A DNA stretch of 64,000 bases from Candidatus Woesearchaeota archaeon (lineage in GTDB: Archaea > Nanobdellota > Nanobdellia > Woesearchaeales > UBA525), in assembly GCA_028818155.1 (NCBI GenBank), contig JAPPOH010000002.1, forward strand, positions 97,023 to 161,022. Direction: 5' to 3'. The notes beneath the pieces were generated by a model. It saw only the letters and a list, made by a program, of their open reading frames with translations. It was not told the DNA's origin and made no database searches. Shown here piece by piece: positions 1 through 8,493 of this stretch (positions are counted from its first letter, which is position 1; the number at the start of each line of letters is the position of its first letter). Made by a program: the position numbers and the translations under genes.

Positions 1-517
1 CTCCCGTGAGGTGCCATGCGTCTCGCATTGCGTTCATGATGATCGCAACACCTGGTTGTCTGTTCACAGTGCTCGCTTCTTCCTCTGTGCCGAGTTCTTC
101 TGCCGCGTCATATTGCTTGGTGAGTTCTTCCAGCATGTCATTGTACACTGCGTGCAGTGTTTGCTCACACTGCGTAACGAGCGCGCGGAGCTCTACGTGC
201 TTTCCACTCAGTTCTTTGAGTTCGTGTAAGACCCGGAAGTGCGCGTACGTCAGCGTGTTGTCTTCTCGCACTTCATGCACCTCCACATCTGCTGCTGTTT
301 TGATCACCTGCCCTTCTCCTTGCTGTAAGATGTCGATGATCCTTGTGGTTTTCTGCACGATCGGCTGTTCGTCATGGAGTGTCCTGAGCGCGTTGAACTC
401 GTTGGTAAAGCGTGTTTCCATTTCAACGATAACATGCATGCCGTGTCGCATCCGGTGGACGAGTGCTCTATTCGAAGTGAGCACGTCTTTCATTCGCTCT
501 CGCACAAGGTCAAACAT
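1..517 (-). CDS. Hypothetical helical protein, 3' end outside window
   Basis: About 172 residues are visible; the gene runs off the left edge of the window. Its ATG at 517 directly follows the TAA stop (520-518) of the upstream membrane-protein gene, so the two are probably co-transcribed. The visible part is mostly charged helix (runs such as RMRHGMHVIVEMETRF, and an acidic stretch EEEAS near the window edge), with no signal peptide or membrane segment. I do not recognise a family. The long plus-strand reading frame over the same bases has no homology-like features and is treated as antisense shadow. Confidence 0.6.
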   Translation of the reverse strand, partial: MFDLVRERMKDVLTSNRALVHRMRHGMHVIVEMETRFTNEFNALRTLHDEQPIVQKTTRIIDILQQGEGQVIKTAADVEVHEVREDNTLTYAHFRVLHELKELSGKHVELRALVTQCEQTLHAVYNDMLEELTKQYDAAEELGTEEEASTVNRQPGVAIIMNAMRDAWHLTG

Positions 518-1126
518 TTACTTCCCCCAGCCAAGGAATAAGACTTTGAAGCCTTTGAAGATGATGAGAACAAAGACGATGATGGAGAGCATGTTGACGA
601 ACTGGTCCACGAACTCGTGTTCGAAGAGTAAGAGTTGCACGCCTTGGTTGTTGAAGATGTCCACCCACCAGACGGCGATGAAGAACGCGATGATGAGCAG
701 GATGAGCCCGCCGAGGTCGTGCATTTTATCGCCGCGCAGCCACCACATGGCCAAGACAACGAGGATGCCGATTGTGAGGAGCGGGATTAATGCAACGAGC
801 AACGAACTTAGTAGGATAGAGTTTGGTGCTAAGAGTGAGAAGGATGCGATGACCAGTGCCACGATCCATTGTGCCGCGTCATTCAGTACGTGGCTCGCGC
901 CTTTGTGCAAGCCTGCATGTGTACCGACCAGGACGAGTGCGAAAATGAGTGCGCGCATGAGCCCTTCTTGTGCGCCAGGGTAGAGGTAGATGAAATCTGG
1001 CGAGAAGACTTCTGCGATGGTGTTCACGATGATCGCGATTGCTTCTCCGAGAACGTACAAGTCGAACGCGAACGCGGATTGTGCGGATAAGAGCGCGCCG
1101 AGAACGATCGGGATGAACTTTCGCAT
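518..1126 (-). CDS. Multi-pass membrane protein with signal peptide
   Basis: 202 aa. Residues 1-20 (MRKFIPIVLGALLSAQSAFA) look like a cleavable signal peptide ending in AFA. About five hydrophobic segments follow, roughly at 55-72, 82-100, 100-125, 138-155 and 175-195. A TATA-like CTTTATAATC centred near 1152 is about 26 nt upstream of the ATG and supports this start. The next gene (1-517) begins at the base after this stop. The topology resembles small integral membrane subunits of secretion machines, but nothing in the sequence fixes a function, so it remains an unassigned membrane protein. Confidence 0.65.
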   Translation of the reverse strand: MRKFIPIVLGALLSAQSAFAFDLYVLGEAIAIIVNTIAEVFSPDFIYLYPGAQEGLMRALIFALVLVGTHAGLHKGASHVLNDAAQWIVALVIASFSLLAPNSILLSSLLVALIPLLTIGILVVLAMWWLRGDKMHDLGGLILLIIAFFIAVWWVDIFNNQGVQLLLFEHEFVDQFVNMLSIIVFVLIIFKGFKVLFLGWGK

Positions 1127-1169
1127 ATGCTTTCTCTGAGAAATCAGATTATAAAGCTATCGGCAGAGG

Positions 1170-3578
1170 TTACGGAGTATCTGGGCCTCGTGGAGTACTA
1201 CGCAAGTGCATATCTACTTCACCTAAGCTTCTCACGAGTGTGTTTCTTCGCATCTCATATTGGCCGTCAGGCGTGTATAGATCGTTGAGTACAGTGTCGA
1301 ATCTTCCTAATTTGTCTAGTACTTCAGCTGGAACATTCTGAAGACTAGCAATGTTTGCCTCAAGTACTTGTCTTCCATCACGCAATTGATCGATAATCTC
1401 TGCTTCTTGTTTTGCAGTATCGTGGTTTCCTGTTTCATTGACAATAAATGCGTACGTCTGATTTGGCATCATGGATTGAACTTCATGAACGTACTCTTCC
1501 AGTTGTTTTCTCGCATGCACAGCTACCTGTGCGAGGCGGTTACTATATCCTGCGGGATTAAATGCAACCTCTTCTGGAGTTGCATCTAGCAACGACTCAT
1601 GCTGCTGTATGTATTCACCAAGGTCTTGGAATGCTTTTCCACCCGGAAGACTTCGGTCTACGAGGTAGTCTACGACCTGTTGTCTTGTATCTATGAATAG
1701 CTCCCGTGCCTTGTACGCTCGTTCCCGTAGTGCCTCCGCTTGCGGCCGTGTTCTCTTGTCATCATGGAAAAACGCGTACAGTGTTTCTGCTGCAGTGAAG
1801 CTCGGTGCTCCTGCAGCGACTTCTTCTAACGTAGGTATTCCTGTAAAGGCAGGTGCGCCTCGACCTTGCAAAGGAACATTTCCAACACCCGGTTGTTGTC
1901 GAGTACCTGTGCCTACAGGTCTTGTTCCCCCAGGAGATGGTGTTGTGCCTGCCGTCGCGGGAGGCGGTGGCGGGATCGCAGATGCTGGAGCATTACGGCG
2001 ACGGAATCTTCTTGGAATGTATCGTTTCGGATTATACCATTTCGGTTTTGACGGTGTTGGTATCGGAGGACTACGCGGAAGGCCGATTGTCGTGTTTTGT
2101 GCTGCTTGTTGTGTTTCTGTAACTTTGTCAACGACTTTGTATACTCCTCTTCCTGCAACGGTTGCACCAACAAGCGCGATCGGGATACCGAAAAGTGCTG
2201 CACCAACGAGTGTGGCTGCTGCACCAACGGTTGCTGTTGCAAAGCCATATTCGATGAGGTTTGAGCCAACGTAAAATCGCTCGTATGGTGTTGTGATGTA
2301 CTTTCCTTTCGGGCTGTTCATAGCTCCCAAATTTCGTATCCAGTCGAATGCGTACTTCGGAGCCGCGAATAAATCATGCACCATATCTTTATCCCCAAAA
2401 TCCTTGCCTGTTGCCTCCTTAATCTGTTGATTCACCCGGATATTGTGTGCCTTATCATCGTGGTAGAGCCTGCTGTACAGAAGTGAATCGAACGCTATGT
2501 CCAGAGATTTGTAGAGCGTTTGCTCAGCAGCGGTATCGCCGACGAGTTCTTCAAGCGTGCCACTTGAAAGTTCTTGCCATGTGTCTGCAGTCCTGTCCCA
2601 CGCGCCACCTACGAAGGAATCAGAAAGGAACTCTGATGACGCTCCTTTGAAGTTATCCCATGTGTTTCCCACTCCTTCCAGAAAGGAGCCTACTGGCGAG
2701 TTGCCAATATAGTCGAGTGCACTGCCAACGTATGTTCCTTCAAATATACTGCCTTCAGACCATTCCCCATCCATGAGGTTCTTGTAATCTTTGTCCATTG
2801 CTTCAGGAAGTTCGATTGCGAGGTCTTGTATAATGTCGATCCCCAGCAGCGCTCTTCCAGCTGAAACAGCGAGTGTCGTCATCGGACCCACATAGTTGAA
2901 TCTCCGAGACATGAATGAGCCCGCGATCATGCCAAGCTCGAGGTACGTTGTCTGCAGGGCTGATTTTGTTGCGTGGAATGCGTTTGCGATACCTTCAACT
3001 TTTAGTCCTGCAGTGTATCTGATGCCTGTGCCTAATGCTGCGAGATCAGTGGCAACTTCACTAACCGGATTACTTCGTTCGTTCTCTCGGAAGCGAGGTA
3101 TATCTCTCCGCAAAAGCGTGGCAGCGTTTGTGACCATAGGAAGTGCTGTTGAGAGGAGTTGGACGCCTGCAGGATCCCCTTCGAAGAATGTTCTATGGAC
3201 ACCCATACCTGTGGCGAGGATACGTGCACCGAAACCATACCAGTTTTGCGGTAGTAAGTAACTTGCAGCGCTGAGAGCACCGAGCGCAGGGTCGCCGCTG
3301 CCAATATACTTTTCGAGTGTGTCTGAAGCTGACGGGCCAAGTGTTGCAGTGAGGGAGAGTCCTTGAGCAATGCCGACAGCGTTGTCCCTCCCAAATTGTA
3401 GCGCTCCTACTAGTTTTTCTAGTGGACTACCGAAGGCAATCTTTCTCAGAGGGGATCGTGCTTTTCTTTGTGCTGCTGCTTGTTGTGCAGCAGCTGCTTC
3501 TTGACTTTGTCGTGCTTTCCTGGCGAATTGGAGATCTCTCTGCAGTTCCGCTTTTTCTTGCTCTTCACCGTTTGCCAT
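1170..3578 (-). CDS. Large orphan protein with proline-rich linker
   Basis: 802 aa. The first 45 residues are a charged, Ala/Gln-rich helix, probably a coiled coil. A long Gly/Ala-rich helical region follows, then a strongly hydrophobic pair around 440-475 (VGAAATLVGAALFGIPIALV) that could be a membrane hairpin. A basic Pro-rich linker at about 495-560 (SAIPPPPPATAG) precedes a helical C-terminal domain. No catalytic motif is visible. It lies 43 bp upstream of the signal-peptide membrane protein (518-1126) and may form one unit with it and the truncated gene, perhaps a surface or secretion assembly; that is inference only. Confidence 0.65.
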   Translation of the reverse strand: MANGEEQEKAELQRDLQFARKARQSQEAAAAQQAAAQRKARSPLRKIAFGSPLEKLVGALQFGRDNAVGIAQGLSLTATLGPSASDTLEKYIGSGDPALGALSAASYLLPQNWYGFGARILATGMGVHRTFFEGDPAGVQLLSTALPMVTNAATLLRRDIPRFRENERSNPVSEVATDLAALGTGIRYTAGLKVEGIANAFHATKSALQTTYLELGMIAGSFMSRRFNYVGPMTTLAVSAGRALLGIDIIQDLAIELPEAMDKDYKNLMDGEWSEGSIFEGTYVGSALDYIGNSPVGSFLEGVGNTWDNFKGASSEFLSDSFVGGAWDRTADTWQELSSGTLEELVGDTAAEQTLYKSLDIAFDSLLYSRLYHDDKAHNIRVNQQIKEATGKDFGDKDMVHDLFAAPKYAFDWIRNLGAMNSPKGKYITTPYERFYVGSNLIEYGFATATVGAAATLVGAALFGIPIALVGATVAGRGVYKVVDKVTETQQAAQNTTIGLPRSPPIPTPSKPKWYNPKRYIPRRFRRRNAPASAIPPPPPATAGTTPSPGGTRPVGTGTRQQPGVGNVPLQGRGAPAFTGIPTLEEVAAGAPSFTAAETLYAFFHDDKRTRPQAEALRERAYKARELFIDTRQQVVDYLVDRSLPGGKAFQDLGEYIQQHESLLDATPEEVAFNPAGYSNRLAQVAVHARKQLEEYVHEVQSMMPNQTYAFIVNETGNHDTAKQEAEIIDQLRDGRQVLEANIASLQNVPAEVLDKLGRFDTVLNDLYTPDGQYEMRRNTLVRSLGEVDMHLRSTPRGPDTP

Positions 3579-3864
3579 TTTCTCACTTATCAGTAGTATA
3601 TTTCACACTTTATCGACGTTCTCATATATAAATCTTTCGTATTGTTACCACTTTATTGTTACAACATACAAATGCTCTCTTTTTCTCGAGAAATACAAAA
3701 TAAGTAATCTTTGCTTTTTTTCATTTTCATTATTTACATCTTATTTTTACAAGCAATAATTAATATTAAAAGAACTAATATTATCTACTAATAATAGTTT
3801 TTAACTAAAACAATAATATTATATTATTTTTTAAATATACAGTTTTTGCTTAAAGTATTTAGAA
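3579..3864. other. AT-rich spacer between xerA 3' end and large orphan gene
   Basis: About 285 bp, very AT-rich, with no credible coding frame. It must hold the promoter of the 802-aa gene: AAATATAC near 3605 is about 27 nt upstream of that ATG. It also contains two TATTGTTAC words near 3643-3665 and runs of AATAATATTAT at about 3770-3825. No clear inverted repeat or recombinase site was found, although a XerA gene lies next door. Confidence 0.5.
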
Positions 3865-4680
3865 TTATTCCAGTAAATCAGCAGGACTCACAACCCGCTT
3901 CTTCTCCTCAGCAGACACATGCGTATAGATCTCTGTCGTCTGAATACTCGCATGGCCTAACAACTCCTGTATCACACGCAAGTCGCTCCCCGCTTCACGC
4001 AAATGCGTCGCAAAGCTATGCCTGAGCGTGTGCGGCGTGACTCTCTTGGTAATACCTGCGCGCTTCGCAGCGCCAGCAATCATCTTCTGTGCATTCCGAG
4101 AAGTCATCGGGCCATTCCTGCCAAGGAATATATACCCATTCTTGATCTTTTGTCGACGAAGAAAGGCCCGTAAGAGCTTCACCACAGCAGCAGACAAAAT
4201 CACCATGCGGTCCTTCCCTCCTTTTCCGGAGCGCACCCAGCCAATCTTCTCCTCCATCTCGAGATCTTCAACTTGCAAGTGAATCGCTTCACTAATACGG
4301 AGGCCGGAGGCGTACAACAACTTGAGCAACAAGAGACTTTTCTCGTGCTTCACGACGGAAAACAATCGCTTTACTTCCTCCTTTGTGAGAATAACTGGGA
4401 GTTTTCGCTTGATTTTCGGCGTCTTGATCGCAGCGAACCCTTTCTGCAAGATCTCATTGTAATAGAATAACAGCGCGGAGCGCGTGAGCGCGACAGATGA
4501 GATACTCTGACCAGCGCGCAGGAGCTTCGTCAAGTACTTTTTGATATCCTGCTCGACGACAGAACCTGGATCTTTCTTCACAGATTCAAGAAATTTCTTG
4601 TTATGATAGACGTAAATCTTCTCTGTGTTGACTGAATTTCCTCGCAGTGCGAGTTCCGCTCGTAGATCGTCGAATGCCAC
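3865..4680 (-). CDS. xerA: Tyrosine recombinase XerA
   Basis: 271 aa, the usual length for archaeal XerA. An N-terminal SAM-like core-binding domain covers residues 1-90 and the catalytic domain 95-271. Catalytic residues can be placed: Arg128 in GLRISE, Lys at 153-156 in GKGGKDR, His217 and Arg220 in HTLRH, His243 in LGHAS and the nucleophile Tyr252 in IYTH. In archaea this enzyme resolves chromosome dimers at a dif-like site. No dif-like sequence was recognised nearby, and no other phage or plasmid genes flank it, so a housekeeping role is more likely than an element integrase. Confidence 0.93.
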   Translation of the reverse strand: MAFDDLRAELALRGNSVNTEKIYVYHNKKFLESVKKDPGSVVEQDIKKYLTKLLRAGQSISSVALTRSALLFYYNEILQKGFAAIKTPKIKRKLPVILTKEEVKRLFSVVKHEKSLLLLKLLYASGLRISEAIHLQVEDLEMEEKIGWVRSGKGGKDRMVILSAAVVKLLRAFLRRQKIKNGYIFLGRNGPMTSRNAQKMIAGAAKRAGITKRVTPHTLRHSFATHLREAGSDLRVIQELLGHASIQTTEIYTHVSAEEKKRVVSPADLLE

Positions 4681-4730
4681 CTTGCCGCAAGAGCACTAAA
4701 AGAAACCCACTATAAAAAAGTTCGTATAAC

Positions 4731-4877
4731 TCAAGAAAATTCTTCTTTGTACAACGTAACAGCTTCATACAAGTTACGAAGCGCTTCCTCCTTCGTGTGG
4801 CCCTGACTGGTAACACCAGAGTCCTTACATGAGGCAACAATCATATCCTCATCCTCTACAAATGCAATGTTTTTCAT
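4731..4877 (-). CDS. Small HicB-like antitoxin-fold protein
   Basis: 48 aa. The ATG at 4877 is directly next to the TGA stop (4880-4878) of the upstream membrane gene, so the two are coupled. The sequence MKNIAFVEDEDMIVASC then SQGHTKEEALRNLYEAV has the strand-strand-GxT-x-EEAL-helix pattern of HicB partial RNase-H-like domains. There is no C-terminal DNA-binding extension and no HicA toxin (small dsRBD fold with the GGSH motif) on either side. It may be an orphan antitoxin-like protein with another role. The HicB fold is a family inference from pattern only. Confidence 0.7.
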   Translation of the reverse strand: MKNIAFVEDEDMIVASCKDSGVTSQGHTKEEALRNLYEAVTLYKEEFS

Positions 4878-5243
4878 TCATTCGTCCTTCGCGACTTCGT
4901 AGAGTGCTTTAAAGCTCACGACGAGCGCTCCTGGTGCTGTGAAGATCACAATCGCATGCATAAACGTCATGAGGGCATCAAACCCATGGCCCAATAATAA
5001 GAAGTACTCCGACATTGCTTGCGCGCTGATAATGAATGCAACAGCCCCCAACAAGAACAACCGTACTTCCGACTCAGCAATATTAATCAGTCCAACGAGG
5101 ACGCCAAGGCCACCTAGTGTGCCAATCACCCATGGCTCTAAGACGGAGTCTGCGAAGAACGCCACGAAGAGCGCAACGAGTAATCCTGCGACGTATGACC
5201 AGACGCCGAGTTTCGCCCAGAAGTTTGTTCGTTTCTTTGCCAT
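4878..5243 (-). CDS. Four-helix membrane protein, unassigned
   Basis: 121 aa, with four hydrophobic segments at about residues 14-33, 38-55, 60-78 and 92-112, and charged ends (MAKKRTNFW; EVAKDE). It resembles the short, uniformly organised membrane proteins frequent in DPANN genomes, but no function can be assigned. A TATA-like sequence (TTTATATAC) lies about 25-30 nt upstream of the start. It heads a two-gene unit with the HicB-like protein. Confidence 0.7.
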   Translation of the reverse strand: MAKKRTNFWAKLGVWSYVAGLLVALFVAFFADSVLEPWVIGTLGGLGVLVGLINIAESEVRLFLLGAVAFIISAQAMSEYFLLLGHGFDALMTFMHAIVIFTAPGALVVSFKALYEVAKDE

Positions 5244-5348
5244 ATACCGTCGGTAACACTGGAAAAGGAAGTATATAAATGTTGCTTAGAAACACACAGT
5301 CAAAAACCAAACATTTATAATAGGAATATACTACTTTTTAATAGTAAA

Positions 5349-6938
5349 ATGCTCGAAGAAACTATTAGCGAGAATACAGGAGCGAACTCCAGACCACCTC
5401 TCAGAGATATAGGCTTGGAACAAGATCACCTTGAGGAAGCGGCAGCACTCGGGCTCAAATTCAGCACATACGGCAGACTAAATAAAAGTGTCCCGATACT
5501 CAGCGAGGCGAATCCCCATCTGTACGGCATTCTCGTCGGAAGTCTCAACCGCGAAGACACACCACTCTACGTAGGCACGTGGGATCCGGAAAAACACCTA
5601 CCTATAGAATCAGTCGCCAAGGTGCTCACACAAGGATACAGTCTGCAAGAGCTCAAAATTCCTGCGTCCGTGCTTGCTCGACGAGAAAGTCCTGGGGACG
5701 TGCCCTTTAACGTCCACGAAAACATTCCAACAACGGGCCCCGGAGACGTTGCTGATGCGTGCCACCCATACTACAACCAAGGTGGCATCGCTTCGTCTGA
5801 GTTCAAATGGGCTGATTTCCAGCAGTGGGTGCGAGATATCCTCGAGGATCAGACTATCACGTATGATCAAGACGTGTTTGATTCAGAGATTTCATGCGAT
5901 TTTGCGAACAGAACGATCGCAGAAAAGCTCGCAGCAGGGCCAGCACAACGATTCGGAGCAGATCCTGCCACTGCATTCGAACGTGCGACGCATGCACGTT
6001 TCAACTACACGAAGGCATGCTCGCTCGACCTGAAACTCCACCATCTTCTTCGCTTTGGGCAGATTCTCGCGAACGACGGTGTTGATGTCTCCACAGGAAG
6101 ACAGGTCTTCACGAAAGAGAACGCACGGATGCTCACCGAAGACATGGAAACAGGCGGCCTGTATGAAGATTCTGCATTCTATTTCAACCACTCTGGCGTG
6201 TACGCCAAGAGCTCCATCAGCGGCATCGTCTTCGGTGTCGTGAAGGGAAGAGGCGCATTCGTCGCATACGGACCCGAGCTCGGCCTGAAAGGCAATAGTG
6301 AATTTGCAGTAGCAACACTCCGCCGAATGGGACAGCTCCTCGGTGCGGAAGCGCCAGAGCAGCTTACAGAAGACGCTGCACGTGAACGACTCTATGCAAA
6401 GAAAGAACACGATGAGGTGGCGTTCCGCGAAGGTGTGCTGCAGGAAGTAATCAATACAGGGAAACCATCAGGCTGGTTCAAGACATCAGGTGCTACAGAA
6501 CGTGCAGAAAGACAAGCAAATCCTGCCCTCTATGCTATTAACGATGCACTCACTGAGCACAGGAGAACTCACAGTACACCATCGACAGACCCATATGAGA
6601 CGTCCTACACCCCACCTTTCTCATCAATATGTGGATCCGTTATATACTCAGACGTCGGCAAACATTATCATCCTGAACACGCACAGTATTTGCCAGAAGA
6701 ACAACTGCCGGAAGTTACCTTTGTTCGAGAAACCCCCTTTTCAGACCGCTGGAAGAGATTCGAATTGCCGCAAGGCGCCACCGCCGCAGAAACTGAAGGA
6801 TTCGTGAAGATTGGAACATATGATCCAGGAACACAGACCGATACATTATTTAACACAGTCGCAGCAGCCGCACGTTCAAGTGCAGATATACTGAGGGTTC
6901 GAAAAGAAGCAGACACCATTACAGTACTTGCTGCATAG
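5349..6938 (+). CDS. Serine-dependent glutaminase-like protein, extended
   Basis: 529 aa, against about 310 for GlsA glutaminases (L-glutamine to glutamate plus ammonia). The GlsA catalytic set can be placed with near-constant offsets: Ser88-x-x-Lys91 (ESVAK), Asn143 (NQGGIAS), Glu180 and Asn187 seven residues apart (DSE..FANR), Tyr220, Tyr272 (GGLYEDSAFYF), the VYAKSSISG loop at about 284-292, and LKGNS at 313-317. Residues 1-50 and about 340-529 are additions. The C-terminal part is repetitive in Thr/Pro and may be a separate domain. TATA (CATTTATAATAGG) lies about 30 nt upstream. The enzyme class is well supported; specificity for glutamine is inferred. Confidence 0.8.
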   Translation: MLEETISENTGANSRPPLRDIGLEQDHLEEAAALGLKFSTYGRLNKSVPILSEANPHLYGILVGSLNREDTPLYVGTWDPEKHLPIESVAKVLTQGYSLQELKIPASVLARRESPGDVPFNVHENIPTTGPGDVADACHPYYNQGGIASSEFKWADFQQWVRDILEDQTITYDQDVFDSEISCDFANRTIAEKLAAGPAQRFGADPATAFERATHARFNYTKACSLDLKLHHLLRFGQILANDGVDVSTGRQVFTKENARMLTEDMETGGLYEDSAFYFNHSGVYAKSSISGIVFGVVKGRGAFVAYGPELGLKGNSEFAVATLRRMGQLLGAEAPEQLTEDAARERLYAKKEHDEVAFREGVLQEVINTGKPSGWFKTSGATERAERQANPALYAINDALTEHRRTHSTPSTDPYETSYTPPFSSICGSVIYSDVGKHYHPEHAQYLPEEQLPEVTFVRETPFSDRWKRFELPQGATAAETEGFVKIGTYDPGTQTDTLFNTVAAAARSSADILRVRKEADTITVLAA

Positions 6939-7114
6939 TTTTTGATGATTTTCAGCCTCCAAAGCACTACACTTCCTTAAATTCACATTATACGAAGTTT
7001 TGTTTATAAAGAAACACTTGATAGTGTTATTTGGTGCAAAATGGGCCTGGTCAAATGAAGAAAATGTATGAGAAATCCAAAACTATAATAAGAAAACATC
7101 GTTTCCACTGAGCA

Positions 7115-7367
7115 ATGACTCAAAAACCCCTCAAAATACCTGAAGGAGTGCGCAGAGAGGATCTTGAAGTTGTTGCGTATGCCCAGGTGCTAAGGGACAG
7201 AGGGCATGGACGCGGTAAGCGATATGATGCTGGCCTTGAGCACCTCAGACCACTTGCGTCTTTGGTTGAAGAACAATTAGCCCGACCCTACGCTCGAAAC
7301 AGATTTTAAACAGGCACTTCAAAAAGCAATACGAGCGAAGGAACGTTTCTCGCCCTCGATAGATTAG
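7115..7367 (+). pseudogene. Small orphan gene with apparent +1 frameshift
   Basis: The open frame gives 64 aa and stops at 7309. From about base 7287 the next frame continues in protein-like style (LETDFKQALQKAIRAKERF) to a TAG at 7365-7367. Removing one C from the CCC at about 7284-7287 would join both parts into a single protein of about 83 aa, all helical and charged. It is therefore either a recently broken gene or a homopolymer base error. I do not recognise a family. The following 180 bp, up to the convergent winged-helix gene, hold no feature I can support apart from a small GGGGACAACCCC hairpin near 7389. Confidence 0.4.
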
Positions 7368-7549
7368 TCATTGTGCATCCTTCCGAATGGGGACAACCCC
7401 CTGTACGGCAAACTGGTGACCCGACTGTAGGAAGAACTGTTGGGAATAACCGTTCAGGCCACTATCTGTCACCAAGTTCACAGATACGCGTTGGCTTGGC
7501 TAGCTTCCTGAAGCTCCACGTCCCCACACCAATTCTACCATCCAAAGTC

Positions 7550-7870
7550 CTACGCAGCCACCTTCTCAAGCATAGCATCACTGACAGCAATCTTTGTCGT
7601 TTCCCAATAAAATTCCCTGAATTTCTCGACGACAGGGTTTGCTTTGTTGAGTGTGTACATCTTCGCTTTTCCAACCGATCGAGTCTGCTTGACAATTGCA
7701 CTTGTTGTTAATTTCGGCCAAAAAAGCTTGAGTGTTGCATATCCCACTCCTGAGAGCTTTGCGATATCCGTCATACTATAGTCAAACTCCTCATGAACGA
7801 CAAGGAAATCGAGGACTTTCAAGATTGGACTGGAGCCGAACACATCCAAGAATGCAGTTTGTTCTACCAT
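7550..7870 (-). CDS. Winged-helix transcription regulator
   Basis: 106 aa. Residues 10-75 read as an ArsR/MarR-like winged helix: SSPILKVLDFLVV (helix 1), SMTDIAKLSGVGYATLKLFW (helix-turn-helix), then a KAKMYTLN wing. The C-terminal helix (PVVEKFREFYWETTK) probably dimerises. Small one-domain proteins of this kind are common archaeal regulators, and no ligand-binding Cys or His cluster is present. The gene is monocistronic, on the opposite strand to its neighbours. Confidence 0.75.
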   Translation of the reverse strand: MVEQTAFLDVFGSSPILKVLDFLVVHEEFDYSMTDIAKLSGVGYATLKLFWPKLTTSAIVKQTRSVGKAKMYTLNKANPVVEKFREFYWETTKIAVSDAMLEKVAA

Positions 7871-7980
7871 AACTGTGTCGAGGAGAACCCATATATAAAT
7901 ATTGCTATCTTGATCCTACAAAGGCCAAGAATTTAAATTTTAAGCAACAACATTAAATATTCTTACTGCAATATACTACT

Positions 7981-8244
7981 ATGAAGCTATCTCACGAAGA
8001 TCACATGCTCCTCAAGAAACACATTGTGAAGAAGCTTTACGCGAACAAAGCATTCAGAAAAGGGCATCTGTTGAAAGAGCGGCTTTCTTCAGGCATTCCC
8101 CCACACCTTCGAGGGGCTACCGACAACGTGTTACGAGAACTCGAACGAGAAAAACTTGTCGTCCTGTATGGAAAAACGAAATATGGTCCTGCATACCAAC
8201 TCAATATCAAAAAATTGCAAGAAATCGAGAAACTAATATTCTAA
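7981..8244 (+). CDS. Small winged-helix-like basic protein
   Basis: 87 aa, strongly basic. Residues 5-60 alternate helix-helix-helix, with NVLRELEREKLVVLYGK resembling the recognition helix and first wing strand of a winged helix, and YGPAYQLN the second strand. It probably binds nucleic acid. It stands alone, followed by the AT-rich iteron region (8245-8493), so those sites could be its target; that link is inference from adjacency only. Confidence 0.65.
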   Translation: MKLSHEDHMLLKKHIVKKLYANKAFRKGHLLKERLSSGIPPHLRGATDNVLRELEREKLVVLYGKTKYGPAYQLNIKKLQEIEKLIF

Positions 8245-8493
8245 AATCTTTAAGCAATTCTTATATTTTTCTTCAAAAATTTCTACTTAAAATTCTACCA
8301 TTTTCTTACATTTTTTATTCTAAATTTTATCAGTATTTTTTACATTTTTCCTACAATATTTATTCTAATTCTTCCAAGAAATATTTAATAATTACGAACA
8401 GTATTTATTCTAAAACTTTCAATCAATGCTAAAAAAATAGAAAGTCCAAAAACAAATGTCATCATTTATAAACAAAAACGAGATTCCGGCACG
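8245..8493. repeat. AT-rich spacer with three 10-bp iterons at 45-bp spacing
   Basis: No gene. The word TTTATTCTAA occurs at 8314, 8359 and 8404, exactly 45 bp apart, and a related TATTCTAAAA overlaps the end of the preceding gene at 8237. The region is T-rich on the plus strand. The TATA box for the methylase at 8494 lies at its right end (TTTATAAAC near 8466). The regular spacing suggests repeated protein-binding sites; no origin-binding gene (Orc1/Cdc6) is nearby. Confidence 0.5.

Noticed and set aside
6..983. 325-aa plus-strand open frame at the left end
   Set aside because: Antisense to two well-supported minus-strand genes; its Ser/Cys-rich composition is the complement of Leu/Glu-rich coding sequence.
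7368..7549. Possible ORF or transposon end in the 180-bp gap
   Set aside because: In-frame reading gives low-complexity, protein-unlike sequence; only a small GGGG-ACAA-CCCC hairpin is visible.
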